The notes beneath the pieces were generated by a model that was not told the origin of the DNA, did not search any database, and saw only the letters and a program-made list of their open reading frames with translations. Made by a program: the position numbers and the translations under genes. DNA of 64,000 nucleotides from CAZFDT01 sp964518335 (lineage in GTDB: Bacteria; Planctomycetota; Phycisphaerae; Phycisphaerales; Phycisphaeraceae), in assembly GCA_964518335.1 (NCBI GenBank), contig CAZFDT010000003.1, positions 62,001 to 126,000 of the forward strand. The letters run 5' to 3'. This document shows, piece by piece, positions 1 through 8,017 of the stretch (position 1 is the stretch's first letter; each line of letters opens with the position of its first letter).

Positions 1-140
1 GGCAGGTGCGCCAGCCGACTCCACTGGCTCGTCTGACGCAGCTTCTCGACGATCGCCCGCAGCCGGTCGGGCCGCTCCGGGTGCTCGGGCCCAGGGTCGT
101 GCAGCAGGAAGCGGTCGTCGTAGAGCAGGCCCGTGGACAT
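1..140 (-). CDS. Histone deacetylase / acetoin-utilisation-like hydrolase, N-terminal part only
   Basis: Only the first 46 codons are inside the window; the gene runs off the left edge. The peptide starts MSTGLLYDDRFLLHD and continues with HPERPDRLRAI, which is the N-terminal signature of the class II histone deacetylase/acetylpolyamine amidohydrolase family (a zinc-dependent deacetylase of acetyl-lysine or acetylpolyamines). The zinc ligands lie further on and cannot be checked. The ATG is 3 bp after the DUF167 stop codon, with AAGGA upstream, so the two genes are probably co-transcribed. The family call is good, the substrate is unknown. Confidence 0.75.
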   Translation of the reverse strand, partial: MSTGLLYDDRFLLHDPGPEHPERPDRLRAIVEKLRQTSQWSRLAHL

Positions 141-143
141 GGG

Positions 144-443
144 TCATCCTTTGATCGCCCGGTTCAGCCGCTGCGCCGCGGCGCCCAGCGTCAGCCCGGC
201 GACCGTCACCGTCTTCTGCGGCGAGGTGTGGCCGTGGGTCACTGCAACATCGCGCGGAGTCACATCGAACACCTGCGTCAGCAGCTCGCACACCGCGCGA
301 TTGGCCTTGCCCCCTTCCGGCGGGGCCGCCACCATCAGCTTCAGCCGGTCGCCCAGCGTCCCGGCCAGCTTCGTCCGGCTGGCGCCGGGAACCACCTTCA
401 CCCGCACCGTCACGCCGTCGCCCGTCACCTCCAGGACGTTCAT
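144..443 (-). CDS. DUF167 (YggU) family protein
   Basis: A 99-residue protein from the ATG at 443 (a GTG at 452 would add three residues). The core EGGKANRAVCELL and the N-terminal VRVKVVPGASRTK are typical of the DUF167/YggU family, small alpha/beta proteins of unknown biochemical role, usually about 100 residues, so it looks full length. I prefer 443 because a -10-like TATCGT lies 7 bp upstream and no Shine-Dalgarno is evident. It is followed 3 bp later by the deacetylase-like gene. Confidence 0.8.
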   Translation of the reverse strand: MNVLEVTGDGVTVRVKVVPGASRTKLAGTLGDRLKLMVAAPPEGGKANRAVCELLTQVFDVTPRDVAVTHGHTSPQKTVTVAGLTLGAAAQRLNRAIKG

Positions 444-450
444 TGCTTCC

Positions 451-456
451 ACGATA
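451..456 (-). promoter_or_regulatory. -10-like box for a leaderless DUF167 transcript
   Basis: TATCGT on the minus strand ends 7 bp before the ATG at 443, so transcription would begin at or next to the start codon. No convincing -35 hexamer is seen. Confidence 0.4.
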
Positions 457-480
457 CCGCGCCGCTACGCTGGCGACATC

Positions 481-565
481 GGGCTTCCACGCCGGGTCTG
501 AGTCTTCGAAGACCCGGATCGATGCCATGGGGACCTTCGAGGACCCAGGTCCGGCGTGGAAGCCC
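481..565. repeat. Intergenic long-hairpin repeat, family 1, copy 1
   Basis: The outer arms GGGCTTCCACGCCGG (481-495) and CCGGCGTGGAAGCCC (551-565) are perfect inverted repeats, and pairing continues inward with mismatches for about 40 nt per arm. Related elements lie at 2012-2118 and 8411-8505, sharing the arm core CACGCCGG...CTGAG...CCGGAT. It sits between two divergent genes and covers a possible GTG start at 556, which argues for the sulfatase starting at 574. Confidence 0.75.
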
Positions 566-573
566 ACCGATTC

Positions 574-2010
574 ATGCCCCTCAAGCCGCACATCATTTAT
601 CTCATGGCCGACCAGCTCCGCAACGACGTGCTGGGCGCCAGCGGCCTGTCGCGACTGTTCACCGGCAAGGCCCCCGACCTCACGCCCATGCTCGACCGCC
701 TGGCGGCCCGATCCACCTGGTTCGACCGACACTTCACGCCCTGCCCCCTTTGCGTGCCCGCCCGCTCGTCGATCATGACCGGCCTGCACACCCACCAGCA
801 CGGGGCGATCATCAACGGCTGGCTCCCCCACGAGCGCGACCACGGCATGCTCCGCCCCGACCTGCCCCTGCTGCCGCAGACCCTCGCCGACGCCGGATAC
901 CGCACCGTCCACGTCGGCGTCCAGCACGTCCGCGCCCAGCCCGGGTTCGTCGAGCGACAGCCCGGCGTCAAGTTCGTCGGACCCCTGGGCAACTCCGAGC
1001 ACCGCGCCGAACTGCAGAAGCGCGGTCTGCGCCTCGACGACCCGGCGCCCTACCGCGACCCCGTCGTCGAATACGACCGCGGCAAGCCCGTCGTGTTCAT
1101 GGGAACCAATCCCAGCGTGGGCATCTTCCCGCTGGTGGAGGATCTGTTCTACGACTGCCAGCTCACCGACAAGATGGTGCGCGCGATCGCCGAGCATCGC
1201 GGCGGGCCGCTGGCGCTCTTCGGGATGTTCTGGCTGCCGCACCCGCCTCTGGTGGCGCCGCGGCAGTGGGCGGAGCTGGTGGACATGGCGCAGTTGAAGC
1301 TGCCGGCGACGGTGGGGCGGTGGTTCGGCGGCACGCCGGCGCTGCAGTTGGCCAACTTCCCCGGGCAGGTGGGCGCCCACGTGACGATGGCGCAGTGGCA
1401 GCAGGCCTGGGCGGTGTACCTGGGCATGGTCGCCCTGCTGGACAAGTGCATCGGCCGCGTGCTCGCCGCGCTCGACCACGCCGGCATGCTCGACGACAGC
1501 CTGGTGATCTTCACCAGCGACCACGGCGAGATGCTCGGCAGCCACCGACTGTTCCAGAAGATGTGCTGCTACGAGGAGGCGGTGCGCGTGCCGGCGATCG
1601 TCAAGCCGCCGGGCAAGACGTCGGCGCGGCGCGTGTCGGAGCTGACGCACCACCTGGACCTGACGGCGACGATGCTCGACGCGGCGGGAGCGACGCCGCT
1701 GCCCGGCTGCGGCGGATCGAGCTTGATGGGCCTGACCAATGGTCAACAGCAGCGCAACGATCGACCGCACGTCTTCGCCGCCTACGACGGCAACGCCGGC
1801 CGGGCGTTCCGACACCGCATGGCCCGCTCCCGCTCGCACAAGCTCATCCACAACATCGGCGACGCGCCCGAGCTTTACGACCTCGTCGAAGACCCGCGCG
1901 AGACCATCAACCTCGCCCACAAGCCCGAGCACCGCGCCGTGCTTCGCGAGCTGCGCGCGGCGCTGAACCAGTGGATGGACCACACCGGCGACGACCAGCC
2001 GCGCCTGTGA
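574..2010 (+). CDS. Formylglycine-dependent sulfatase
   Basis: A 478-residue hydrolase of the alkaline phosphatase/sulfatase superfamily. The sulfatase signature CPLCVPARSS has the Cys (residue 60) and Arg (64) of the C-x-P-x-R motif, the Cys being the one converted to formylglycine. ADQLRND near the N-terminus and TSDHGEMLG in the middle supply the metal-binding Asp and His residues. No signal peptide is seen, so a cytoplasmic location is likely unless the start is wrong. Start 574 (ATG) was chosen over the in-frame GTG at 556, which lies within a repeat element. Planctomycetes carry many such enzymes, acting on sulfated polysaccharides or choline sulfate; the substrate here is not determinable. 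It stands alone between two repeat copies. Confidence 0.88.
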   Translation: MPLKPHIIYLMADQLRNDVLGASGLSRLFTGKAPDLTPMLDRLAARSTWFDRHFTPCPLCVPARSSIMTGLHTHQHGAIINGWLPHERDHGMLRPDLPLLPQTLADAGYRTVHVGVQHVRAQPGFVERQPGVKFVGPLGNSEHRAELQKRGLRLDDPAPYRDPVVEYDRGKPVVFMGTNPSVGIFPLVEDLFYDCQLTDKMVRAIAEHRGGPLALFGMFWLPHPPLVAPRQWAELVDMAQLKLPATVGRWFGGTPALQLANFPGQVGAHVTMAQWQQAWAVYLGMVALLDKCIGRVLAALDHAGMLDDSLVIFTSDHGEMLGSHRLFQKMCCYEEAVRVPAIVKPPGKTSARRVSELTHHLDLTATMLDAAGATPLPGCGGSSLMGLTNGQQQRNDRPHVFAAYDGNAGRAFRHRMARSRSHKLIHNIGDAPELYDLVEDPRETINLAHKPEHRAVLRELRAALNQWMDHTGDDQPRL

Positions 2011-2011
2011 C

Positions 2012-2118
2012 GGGGCCGCCACGCCGGGGCTGAGTCCTCGAAGCCCCGGATTTCCCGCATGGATGCAGGCAGGTCGATCCGGACCTTCGCCAGGCCTCAG
2101 GTCCGGCGTGCCAGCCCC
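2012..2118. repeat. Intergenic long-hairpin repeat, family 1, copy 2
   Basis: The left arm GGGGCCGCCACGCCGGGGCT and a right arm ending CCGGCGTGCCAGCCCC are imperfect inverted repeats of about 40 nt around a short loop containing GGATGCAGGCA. The element fills the whole gap between the convergent sulfatase and nuoC genes and touches the nuoC stop codon, so it may also act as a two-way transcription stop. Confidence 0.75.
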
Positions 2119-2669
2119 TACGCATCGTCGCGCTGGACGACGCGGTACGTCTCGCGCTCGCCGCGGCCGCGCAGTGGATAGTCCTTGCGCAGCGGGTGGG
2201 CGGGGTAGGTTTCCCAGGTGAGGATGCGGCGGAGGTCGGGGTGACCGTCGAACCGCACGCCGAACATGTCGAACACCTCGCGTTCGGGCCACTCGGCGCC
2301 GGGCCACAGGTCGGTGACGGAGGGCAAGTGCAGCGCCGGGTCAGGCTCGATTCCGGCGGTGTCGATCGACGGATCGAGCATGGCCTTGACGTAAAGCCGC
2401 CGGTCGTGGCGGTGGCTTACGAGGATATAGACCACGCCGAAGCGACCCAGGGCCCCGGGGTAGTTGAGGTAGTCGATGCCGACGATGTCCGACAGGAAGT
2501 TGTAGTCGCACGCCGGGTCGTCTTTGAGAAACGCCATCACGTCGTGCAGGCGGTCGCGCGGCACGACCAGCGTGGTCTGCCCGCGAAACTCGCTGGCGCG
2601 GAACGTCACGTTCGCAAACGCCGCCTTCACCAGCGGCAGCGTCGGATGATCGAGGTTGGGAGTCGCCAT
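2118..2669 (-). CDS. nuoC: NADH-quinone oxidoreductase subunit C (orphan)
   Basis: The 183-residue product matches the 30-kDa subunit of respiratory complex I. The family signature WPEREVFDMFGVRFDGHPDL is present, followed by LRKDYPLRGRGER at the C-terminus, and the length fits stand-alone NuoC. The subunit is part of the peripheral arm facing the cytoplasm. ATG 2669 was chosen because upstream in-frame codons overlap the preceding gene. Unusually, no other nuo gene is in the window; it follows an unknown gene by 13 bp in what looks like a two-gene operon. Confidence 0.87.
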   Translation of the reverse strand: MATPNLDHPTLPLVKAAFANVTFRASEFRGQTTLVVPRDRLHDVMAFLKDDPACDYNFLSDIVGIDYLNYPGALGRFGVVYILVSHRHDRRLYVKAMLDPSIDTAGIEPDPALHLPSVTDLWPGAEWPEREVFDMFGVRFDGHPDLRRILTWETYPAHPLRKDYPLRGRGERETYRVVQRDDA

Positions 2670-2682
2670 GCGTCGTGCTCTC

Positions 2683-3291
2683 TCAAGGCCGGGCCTCGAT
2701 CTTACCAATCAGATCGGCCAGCATCTTGTCCCAGCGGTCGGTCATGGCCGGCCACTCGTAGGCCAGGGCGTCGGCGATGCCCACCGTGTCGCCGTTCTGG
2801 ATCATCTGCTTGAGCGACTGCAGCGCCTCGACCAGCCCGCCGGTCGCCTCCGCGGCGGTCTGGCCGTCAAACGCCAGGTCCTCGATCGGCAGGCTCAGCA
2901 GCCGCGTCACGTTGACCACCGCCTCCTGCAAGCTCAGCCAGCAGGCGACGACGTCGTTGAACTTGCCCATCGCCTCGGCCATCTGGTCGCGCTGGATCAA
3001 CGCGGCGCAGTCGGCCTGCGTCTGACGCGAGGCGTGCAGCCGGCCGCGCACCTGATCGAGCACCTGCAGCGCCAGCTCGCGCGGCGCCGCCGACTTCATC
3101 CGCACCTCGTGCCCCGCCACCGCATCGTGCTGCCGCTCCTCCAGGCTCGGGCCCGCCATCCCCTGGCCGTCCAACTCCACCTCGACCACCATGCGCCCGT
3201 CGTCGGCCAGGTGACGATTGGCCGCCAGCACCACCGCGCCCAGGCTCTCGCCCGCCAGCTCCACCGCGATGTCGTCGAGGTAAATCGCCAT
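2683..3291 (-). CDS. Conserved-looking protein of unknown function
   Basis: I do not recognise this 202-residue protein. It begins MAIYLDDIAVELAG, has a beta-rich N-terminal half with EVELDGQGMAG and a helical C-terminal half (QVLDQVRGRLHAS, EALQSLKQMIQNGD), and shows no signal peptide or membrane segment. Helix spacing in the second half suggests a bundle or coiled coil. The ATG at 3291 has a -10-like TATCAT 6 bp upstream and no Shine-Dalgarno. It precedes nuoC by 13 bp and is probably co-transcribed with it. Codon use matches its neighbours, so it is likely a real gene. Confidence 0.65.
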   Translation of the reverse strand: MAIYLDDIAVELAGESLGAVVLAANRHLADDGRMVVEVELDGQGMAGPSLEERQHDAVAGHEVRMKSAAPRELALQVLDQVRGRLHASRQTQADCAALIQRDQMAEAMGKFNDVVACWLSLQEAVVNVTRLLSLPIEDLAFDGQTAAEATGGLVEALQSLKQMIQNGDTVGIADALAYEWPAMTDRWDKMLADLIGKIEARP

Positions 3292-3297
3292 GAGCGC

Positions 3298-3303
3298 ATG
3301 ATA
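3298..3303 (-). promoter_or_regulatory. -10-like box for a leaderless transcript (unknown gene-nuoC)
   Basis: TATCAT on the minus strand lies 6 bp before the ATG at 3291; no clear -35 hexamer is seen. Confidence 0.4.
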
Positions 3304-3383
3304 GCGGATGCCGGCCGGCGGCGAGCCCCGTCGCGCGCCACCCGCCCCGCACGACTCACCACTCACCACGGCCGCTCATCTGC

Positions 3384-3389
3384 TACTAT
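3384..3389 (+). promoter_or_regulatory. -10-like box for the 2-hydroxyacid dehydrogenase
   Basis: TACTAT lies 8 bp upstream of the ATG at 3398 and no Shine-Dalgarno is present, consistent with a leaderless mRNA. Confidence 0.45.
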
Positions 3390-3397
3390 CGCCGCTC

Positions 3398-4378
3398 ATG
3401 CCCGACCGTATCGTCGTTGTCGATGGTCACACCCTCTGTCCCGGCGGCGCCGACCCCCTGAACTGGGAGCCGATCGCGGTGCTGGGCGATCTGGCCGTTC
3501 ACGATCGCACCTCGCCTCAGCAGGTTGTCGAGCGCCTCGGCGACGCGCCGATCGTGCTGACCAACAAGGTCGCGTTCGACGCCGCCCTGTTGGCGCAGTT
3601 GCCGGCCCTGCGCTACATCGGCGTGCTGGCGACGGGGTACAACGTCATCGACGTCGCCGCGGCCTCGCAGCGCGGCATCACCGTCACCAACGTGCCCAGC
3701 TACGGAACCGACTCGGTCGCTCAGCACGTGTTCGCCCTGCTGCTGGAGCTGGTGAGCAAGACCAGCGCCCACGCCGCCGCCGTGCGCGACGGGCGCTGGG
3801 TCAAGTCGCCCGACTGGTGCTTCACCGTCGCTCCGCTGGTCGAGCTGGCGGGCAAGGCCCTGGGCATCGTGGGCATGGGGTCGATCGGCAAGCGCGTGGC
3901 GCAGATCGGCGCGGCGTTCGGTATGCAGGTCCTGGCGGCGCACCAGTCGAGCATGAACCGCGTGCTGCTGCCGGGCTTCGAGGTCGAGTGGCTGCCCGTG
4001 GACGATCTGTTCGCCCGGGCCGACGTGGTGAGCCTGCACTGTCCGCTGACCGACGAGACGCGGGGCCTGGCCAACGCCAAGCGGATCGGTCGGATGAAGC
4101 CGTCGTCGTATTTCATCAACACGAGCCGGGGCGCACTGGTGGTGGAAGCGGCGTTGGCCGCGGCGCTGGGTGGCGGGGCGATCGCCGGGGCGGGGCTGGA
4201 CGTGCTGAGTGTCGAGCCGCCGGCCGAGGGCAACCCGCTGCTGAAGGCCCCGCGTTGCATCGTCACGCCGCACGTGGCCTGGGCGACGGTCGAGGCGCGG
4301 CGGCGGCTGCTGCAGACCGCGGCCAACAACGTCAAGGCGTACCAGATGGGCAAGCCGCTGAACGTCGTGAGCGTGTGA
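3398..4378 (+). CDS. D-isomer-specific 2-hydroxyacid dehydrogenase (glycerate/hydroxypyruvate type)
   Basis: A 326-residue NAD(P)-dependent oxidoreductase that interconverts 2-keto acids and D-2-hydroxy acids. The nucleotide-binding GIVGMGSIGKR and family signatures LHCPLTDETRGL and INTSRGALV are present, as is the Arg (NTSRG), Glu (SVEPPAE) and His (TPHVAW) catalytic set. The sequence is closest in feel to glycerate/hydroxypyruvate reductases, but specificity cannot be read reliably. The phosphorylase-like gene begins 1 bp after its stop, so they form an operon that continues into nadD. Confidence 0.85.
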   Translation: MPDRIVVVDGHTLCPGGADPLNWEPIAVLGDLAVHDRTSPQQVVERLGDAPIVLTNKVAFDAALLAQLPALRYIGVLATGYNVIDVAAASQRGITVTNVPSYGTDSVAQHVFALLLELVSKTSAHAAAVRDGRWVKSPDWCFTVAPLVELAGKALGIVGMGSIGKRVAQIGAAFGMQVLAAHQSSMNRVLLPGFEVEWLPVDDLFARADVVSLHCPLTDETRGLANAKRIGRMKPSSYFINTSRGALVVEAALAAALGGGAIAGAGLDVLSVEPPAEGNPLLKAPRCIVTPHVAWATVEARRRLLQTAANNVKAYQMGKPLNVVSV

Positions 4379-4379
4379 C

Positions 4380-5105
4380 ATGTCGGCCAAGACCCTGGTC
4401 ATCCTCGCCGCATTGCGGGACGAGCTGTCGCCGCTGACGAAGCTGCTGCAGTTGACTGAATACGAGGGGATGTGGATCGGGGAGGCGGGGCCGTGGCGGG
4501 TGGTGGCGCGGGTCGGCGGCGTCGGACCGGCGCGGGCGGGGCGGGCGCTGACGGAGCTGATCGGCGTGCATCGGCCCGGACTGGCGATCAGCGTCGGGTT
4601 CGCCGGCGGCCTGGACCCGCAACTGGGCGGGGGCGACGTGGTCGAGCCGGCGTGGTCGATCGATGGCCGGGGGGCGGCGTATCGCCTGGGCGCGGCGGCG
4701 CCGCCGCAACTGGGCAGCGACGACCCCGCGCGGGCGGCGTCGGAGGCGATCATCACCGTCGCCGGACCGCTGCACTTGCCCGACGCCAAGCGGCGCGAGT
4801 TCGAGCGGTCGCGCGCGGCCGTCGCCGACATGGAGACGTTCGCGCTGGCGGCGATCGCCTCGCGCGCGGGCGTGCCCCTGCTGTCGGTGCGCGCGGTGAG
4901 CGACCCCGCCGACGTGGCCCTGCCGCCCCAGGCCCTGTCCTGGGTGTCGCCCGACGGGACCAGCGACGCCCGGGCTGCGTCGCGCTTCGCCCTGACCCAC
5001 CCGGCGTGGGTCCCCGTCCTGCTCAAGCTCGGTCGCTTCACCCGCCGCGGCAGCGAAGCGCTGGCGCGGCGCGTCCACGAGCGGATCACCGCCGACCATG
5101 GCTGA
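4380..5105 (+). CDS. Nucleoside phosphorylase / MTA-SAH nucleosidase-like protein
   Basis: A 241-residue cytoplasmic protein of the purine/uridine phosphorylase superfamily. ISVGFAGGLDPQL matches the nucleoside-binding glycine-rich region, and VADMETFALA matches the ME(S/T)-A-A motif whose Glu contacts ribose. Active-site residues are fewer than in canonical MtnN, so it may belong to the squalene/hopanoid-associated or futalosine-type branch. It overlaps nadD by 8 bp, implying translational coupling with NAD synthesis. Confidence 0.75.
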   Translation: MSAKTLVILAALRDELSPLTKLLQLTEYEGMWIGEAGPWRVVARVGGVGPARAGRALTELIGVHRPGLAISVGFAGGLDPQLGGGDVVEPAWSIDGRGAAYRLGAAAPPQLGSDDPARAASEAIITVAGPLHLPDAKRREFERSRAAVADMETFALAAIASRAGVPLLSVRAVSDPADVALPPQALSWVSPDGTSDARAASRFALTHPAWVPVLLKLGRFTRRGSEALARRVHERITADHG

Positions 5106-5733
5106 CCTGACGCGCTGGCAACGGCTGATCTTCTTCGGCGGCAGCTTCGACCCGCCGCAGGTGGCCCACGTGGTGCAGCCGCGCTACGTGATGGAGAAGA
5201 TCGGCGCCCAAGCGATCCTTTACGTGCCCGCGGCGATCAGCCCGCACAAGCTCGACCGCCCGCCCACGCCGCCGCAGCACCGCCTGGCCATGTTGCAGTT
5301 GGTCCTGGCCGATCAGTCCCACGCAGTCGTGTTGACCGATGAGCTGGACCGTTTCGCCGCGACGGGCCGGCCCAGCTACACGGTGGACACGCTCGAAGCC
5401 CTCGTGCCGCGCCTGGCCCCCGGGGCGAGCCTGCGCCTGCTCATCGGGGGCGATCAGCTTCGCAGCTTCGACAAGTGGCGCGACCACCGCCGCATCATCG
5501 AGCTGGCCCCGCCCGTCGTCATGGTCCGCCCGCCCGACACGCGCGACACGCTGCTGGATGCACTGCCGGCGGGATTCGACCGCGACGAGTGGGCCGCGCG
5601 GCTGATCGAGATCCCGCAGATCGAAGTCAGCGCCACCGAGGTGCGCCAGCGCGCCCGCGACGACCGCCTCTTCGACCACCTGGTGCGCCCGGCGGTGGCC
5701 GAATACATCGAGCGGCATGGGTTGTATCGCTGA
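5098..5733 (+). CDS. nadD: Nicotinate-nucleotide adenylyltransferase
   Basis: A 211-residue enzyme that adenylates nicotinate mononucleotide in NAD biosynthesis. The N-terminal FFGGSFDPPQVAH is the nucleotidyltransferase signature and VSATEVRQRAR is the C-terminal ATP-binding motif. Odd point: the usual HxGH signature reads QVAH here, so the first active-site His (residue 22) is Gln. LIGGDQLRSFDKW matches the family's GxDxxxxxxxW region. The start overlaps the upstream phosphorylase-like gene by 8 bp, and the stop codon abuts that of the convergent membrane gene. Confidence 0.85.
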   Translation: MADLTRWQRLIFFGGSFDPPQVAHVVQPRYVMEKIGAQAILYVPAAISPHKLDRPPTPPQHRLAMLQLVLADQSHAVVLTDELDRFAATGRPSYTVDTLEALVPRLAPGASLRLLIGGDQLRSFDKWRDHRRIIELAPPVVMVRPPDTRDTLLDALPAGFDRDEWAARLIEIPQIEVSATEVRQRARDDRLFDHLVRPAVAEYIERHGLYR

Positions 5734-6084
5734 TCACGTGGTTCGGCGGAGCTTTCGCACCGACCACCCGATCAGCTTCCCGAGCAGGAAATACACCGTC
5801 GCCTGGACGGCCAGCACGATTCCACAAAAGACGTAGTACGCGGCTTGCTCGGAAAAAAGGCGTTCGAGCGGGTCAATGACGATGAGGAGCGGGAGCCAGA
5901 CAGGCATGCATGTCCACGCGAGGATCGAGAATAAAATCAGGCCCGCGCCTTCTTTCAGGAAATCGGGCACGACCGATCCCTCAAAGGGATTGATGTGCAA
6001 ATGAAGTGTCAACATCATCAGCACAACGCCGACCGCCGCGAAGGCGAGGGCGGTCTTGTCGAGCCAGAAGCGTTTGGCGTGCAT
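5734..6084 (-). CDS. Small three-helix membrane protein
   Basis: A 116-residue protein with three hydrophobic stretches (about residues 12-30, 48-70 and 83-105) and a basic C-terminus, KLIGWSVRKLRR. I do not recognise a family. ATG 6084 was preferred over 6105; neither has a strong Shine-Dalgarno. Its stop codon abuts that of nadD, leaving no room for a conventional terminator between them. Confidence 0.55.
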   Translation of the reverse strand: MHAKRFWLDKTALAFAAVGVVLMMLTLHLHINPFEGSVVPDFLKEGAGLILFSILAWTCMPVWLPLLIVIDPLERLFSEQAAYYVFCGIVLAVQATVYFLLGKLIGWSVRKLRRTT

Positions 6085-6183
6085 GTCCGGGCCCCGTGTC
6101 AGCAATGACAGTGAAGCGCCAACCGTTGTCTGGCAACGCGCAGCGGGTCACAAACAGAGAACGGTTCCAAGTTGCACATCACA

Positions 6184-6273
6184 TCAGTCACGCGGCATTG
6201 GCAAGCCGGTTATCGCAGCGACCTCGCGGTTCTCCTGGGCGTAGGCGAGCCAGCGCTGGGCCTCATCGCTCAT
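6184..6273 (-). pseudogene. Truncated HEPN-domain partner of the MNT gene
   Basis: A 29-codon frame starting MSDEAQRWLAYAQENREV overlaps the 3' end of the nucleotidyltransferase gene by 11 bp, which is the usual arrangement of MNT-HEPN pairs. The start resembles the first helix of HEPN proteins (RWLxxAxENLxxA), but the frame ends at a stop after GLPMPRD, about 100 residues short. I read it as a remnant left by deletion. The remaining bases to 6084 hold no further recognisable HEPN sequence. Confidence 0.5.
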
Positions 6274-6571
6274 AGATCACCTCGCCGCGGTTGATCTCAT
6301 CGAGAAACGTCCCCCGCACCGGCGATCGGCGAAGCGGGATGACGTCCAGCGGAATCCGCGAGGCGATCGATCGCACCAGTCGTCGATACCGGGTCGCCAA
6401 CGGCAGGTACGACTCGTCGCTGTCCTGAAAGACGGCCACGTCGAGATCGTGCGGCTCCGGGCTGCTGAGGAACGACCCGAACACCACCACTTTGCGCACT
6501 TCGCTTTGGCCGCCGAGCACCGATGCCAGCTCGCGCTTGATCTGCTGTCTTTCAGATTCGGTCAGGATCAT
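6263..6571 (-). CDS. MNT-type minimal nucleotidyltransferase (toxin-antitoxin-like)
   Basis: A 102-residue protein with the nucleotidyltransferase motif GSFLSSPEPHDLDVAVF: the GS pair and the following DxD are all present, so catalysis looks possible. Such proteins partner HEPN ribonucleases and can AMPylate and silence them. ATG 6571 has GAGGA 6 bp upstream. The expected HEPN partner is present only as a stub immediately downstream, so this may be an orphan antitoxin-like gene. Confidence 0.72.
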   Translation of the reverse strand: MILTESERQQIKRELASVLGGQSEVRKVVVFGSFLSSPEPHDLDVAVFQDSDESYLPLATRYRRLVRSIASRIPLDVIPLRRSPVRGTFLDEINRGEVIYER

Positions 6572-6676
6572 GAGCGTCCTCTGGTTGCAGCGGCGTCGCA
6601 AGGCATTGTAGTGACCGTCCGAGGCAACGTTTGGCGCCCGTGGCGGCGCGGGCCGGTGGGTGCAACCGTGGGGCCG

Positions 6677-7981
6677 TCACGGGAAGATGCCGCGGGTGCG
6701 GTAGACCTTGCCAATCTGGTCCAGTGCAGCGCAGTAGGCCGCCGTGCGCATGTCGCAGTCGAAGCGGTGTCGGGCGAGCTTGACGCGCTGGGCGGCGGCG
6801 AACATGTGTCGGCGCAGGGCCTCATCGACCGCCTCGGGCTCCCACGTCTCGTTGGCGCGGTTCTGCTTCCACTCGAAGTAGCTCACCGTCACGCCGCCGC
6901 AGTTGCACAGGATCGCCGGGAGGATGTGGATGCCTTTATCCTTGAGCACGGCCTCGGCGTCGGGAATGGTCGGGGCGTTGGCGGCCTCGACGACGACCTG
7001 GCAGTTGAGCTTGCGGGCGATGGGCACGTCGATCATCTGCTCCAGCGCGGCGGGGATGAGCAGGTCGGTCTTGAGCCCGTAGAACTGGTCGGCGGTGATC
7101 GCCTCGCCGCCGTTGAACCCGGCGACGCCGCCGGTGTTCTCCACGTGGTGGGTCAACTGCAGCGTGTCGATGCCCTTGTCGTTGAGCACGGCGCCGTTGT
7201 GGTCGAGCACGGCCCTGCACGTGGCGCCGCGCTGCGCCAGCAGCCTGGCCGTCCACGACCCGACGTTGCCGTACCCGATGAGCGTGTACGTCATCTTCGC
7301 GATGTCGATGCCCAGCTCCGGCAGCAGCTCGTCGAGGATATAGACCACGCCCTGGCCGGTGGCCTTCTCGCGCCCGTGCGACCCGCCGAACTCCAGCGGC
7401 TTGCCGGTGACCACGCTCTGGCCGTTGAGCCTGGCGGTGCTGCCGGCGGTGTTGATGTACGTGTCGGCCATCCACGCCATGATCTGGGCGTTGGTCCCCA
7501 CGTCCGGCGCGGGAATGTCGTGATCGGGGCTGATGTTCTGCCCCAGCGCCGCGGTGAACCGCCGCGTCAGCCGCATCAGCTCGTCGTGCGACAGACGCCG
7601 CGCGTTGACCTGCACGCCCCCCTTGCCCCCGCCCAGCGGCAGACGCACCAGCGAGCACTTCATCGTCATCAGCACCGCCAGCGACTTGACGTGGTCCAGG
7701 CTCACGTCGGCGTGGAAGCGGATGCCGCCCTTGTAGGGCCCGAGGATGTTGTTGTGCTGGACGCGGTAGCCCTTGTAGAGCTTGAACGAGCCGTCGTCCA
7801 TCTTCACGGGGAAGTGGACGATGATCTCGTTCTTGGGCTGGGCGAGAATGAGCTGAAGATGCCGGGGCAACTCGAGCATCTCCGCGGCGGTGAGCACCCA
7901 GCCGATGACCTGCTGGTACAGATTGCTCGGGTCGTAGCGGAAGCCCAGTTCGGAGAGGACGGGGTGAGCGGCGGCGGTCAT
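6677..7981 (-). CDS. gdhA: Glutamate dehydrogenase (Glu/Leu/Phe/Val dehydrogenase family)
   Basis: A 434-residue oxidoreductase linking 2-oxoglutarate and ammonium to glutamate. GPYKGGIRFH (about 81-90), the catalytic-lysine motif LPLGGGKGGV (Lys120) and the Rossmann motif IGYGNVGS (about 235-242) are all in order, and the length is normal. ATG 7981 was chosen for the GGAGGA Shine-Dalgarno 8 bp upstream. It is transcribed away from a small receiver-like gene, with 49 bp between starts. Coenzyme preference cannot be told by eye. Confidence 0.92.
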   Translation of the reverse strand: MTAAAHPVLSELGFRYDPSNLYQQVIGWVLTAAEMLELPRHLQLILAQPKNEIIVHFPVKMDDGSFKLYKGYRVQHNNILGPYKGGIRFHADVSLDHVKSLAVLMTMKCSLVRLPLGGGKGGVQVNARRLSHDELMRLTRRFTAALGQNISPDHDIPAPDVGTNAQIMAWMADTYINTAGSTARLNGQSVVTGKPLEFGGSHGREKATGQGVVYILDELLPELGIDIAKMTYTLIGYGNVGSWTARLLAQRGATCRAVLDHNGAVLNDKGIDTLQLTHHVENTGGVAGFNGGEAITADQFYGLKTDLLIPAALEQMIDVPIARKLNCQVVVEAANAPTIPDAEAVLKDKGIHILPAILCNCGGVTVSYFEWKQNRANETWEPEAVDEALRRHMFAAAQRVKLARHRFDCDMRTAAYCAALDQIGKVYRTRGIFP

Positions 7982-8017
7982 GAGCGGCGTTCCTCCGTGA
8001 GACTGCAGATTATGCCA

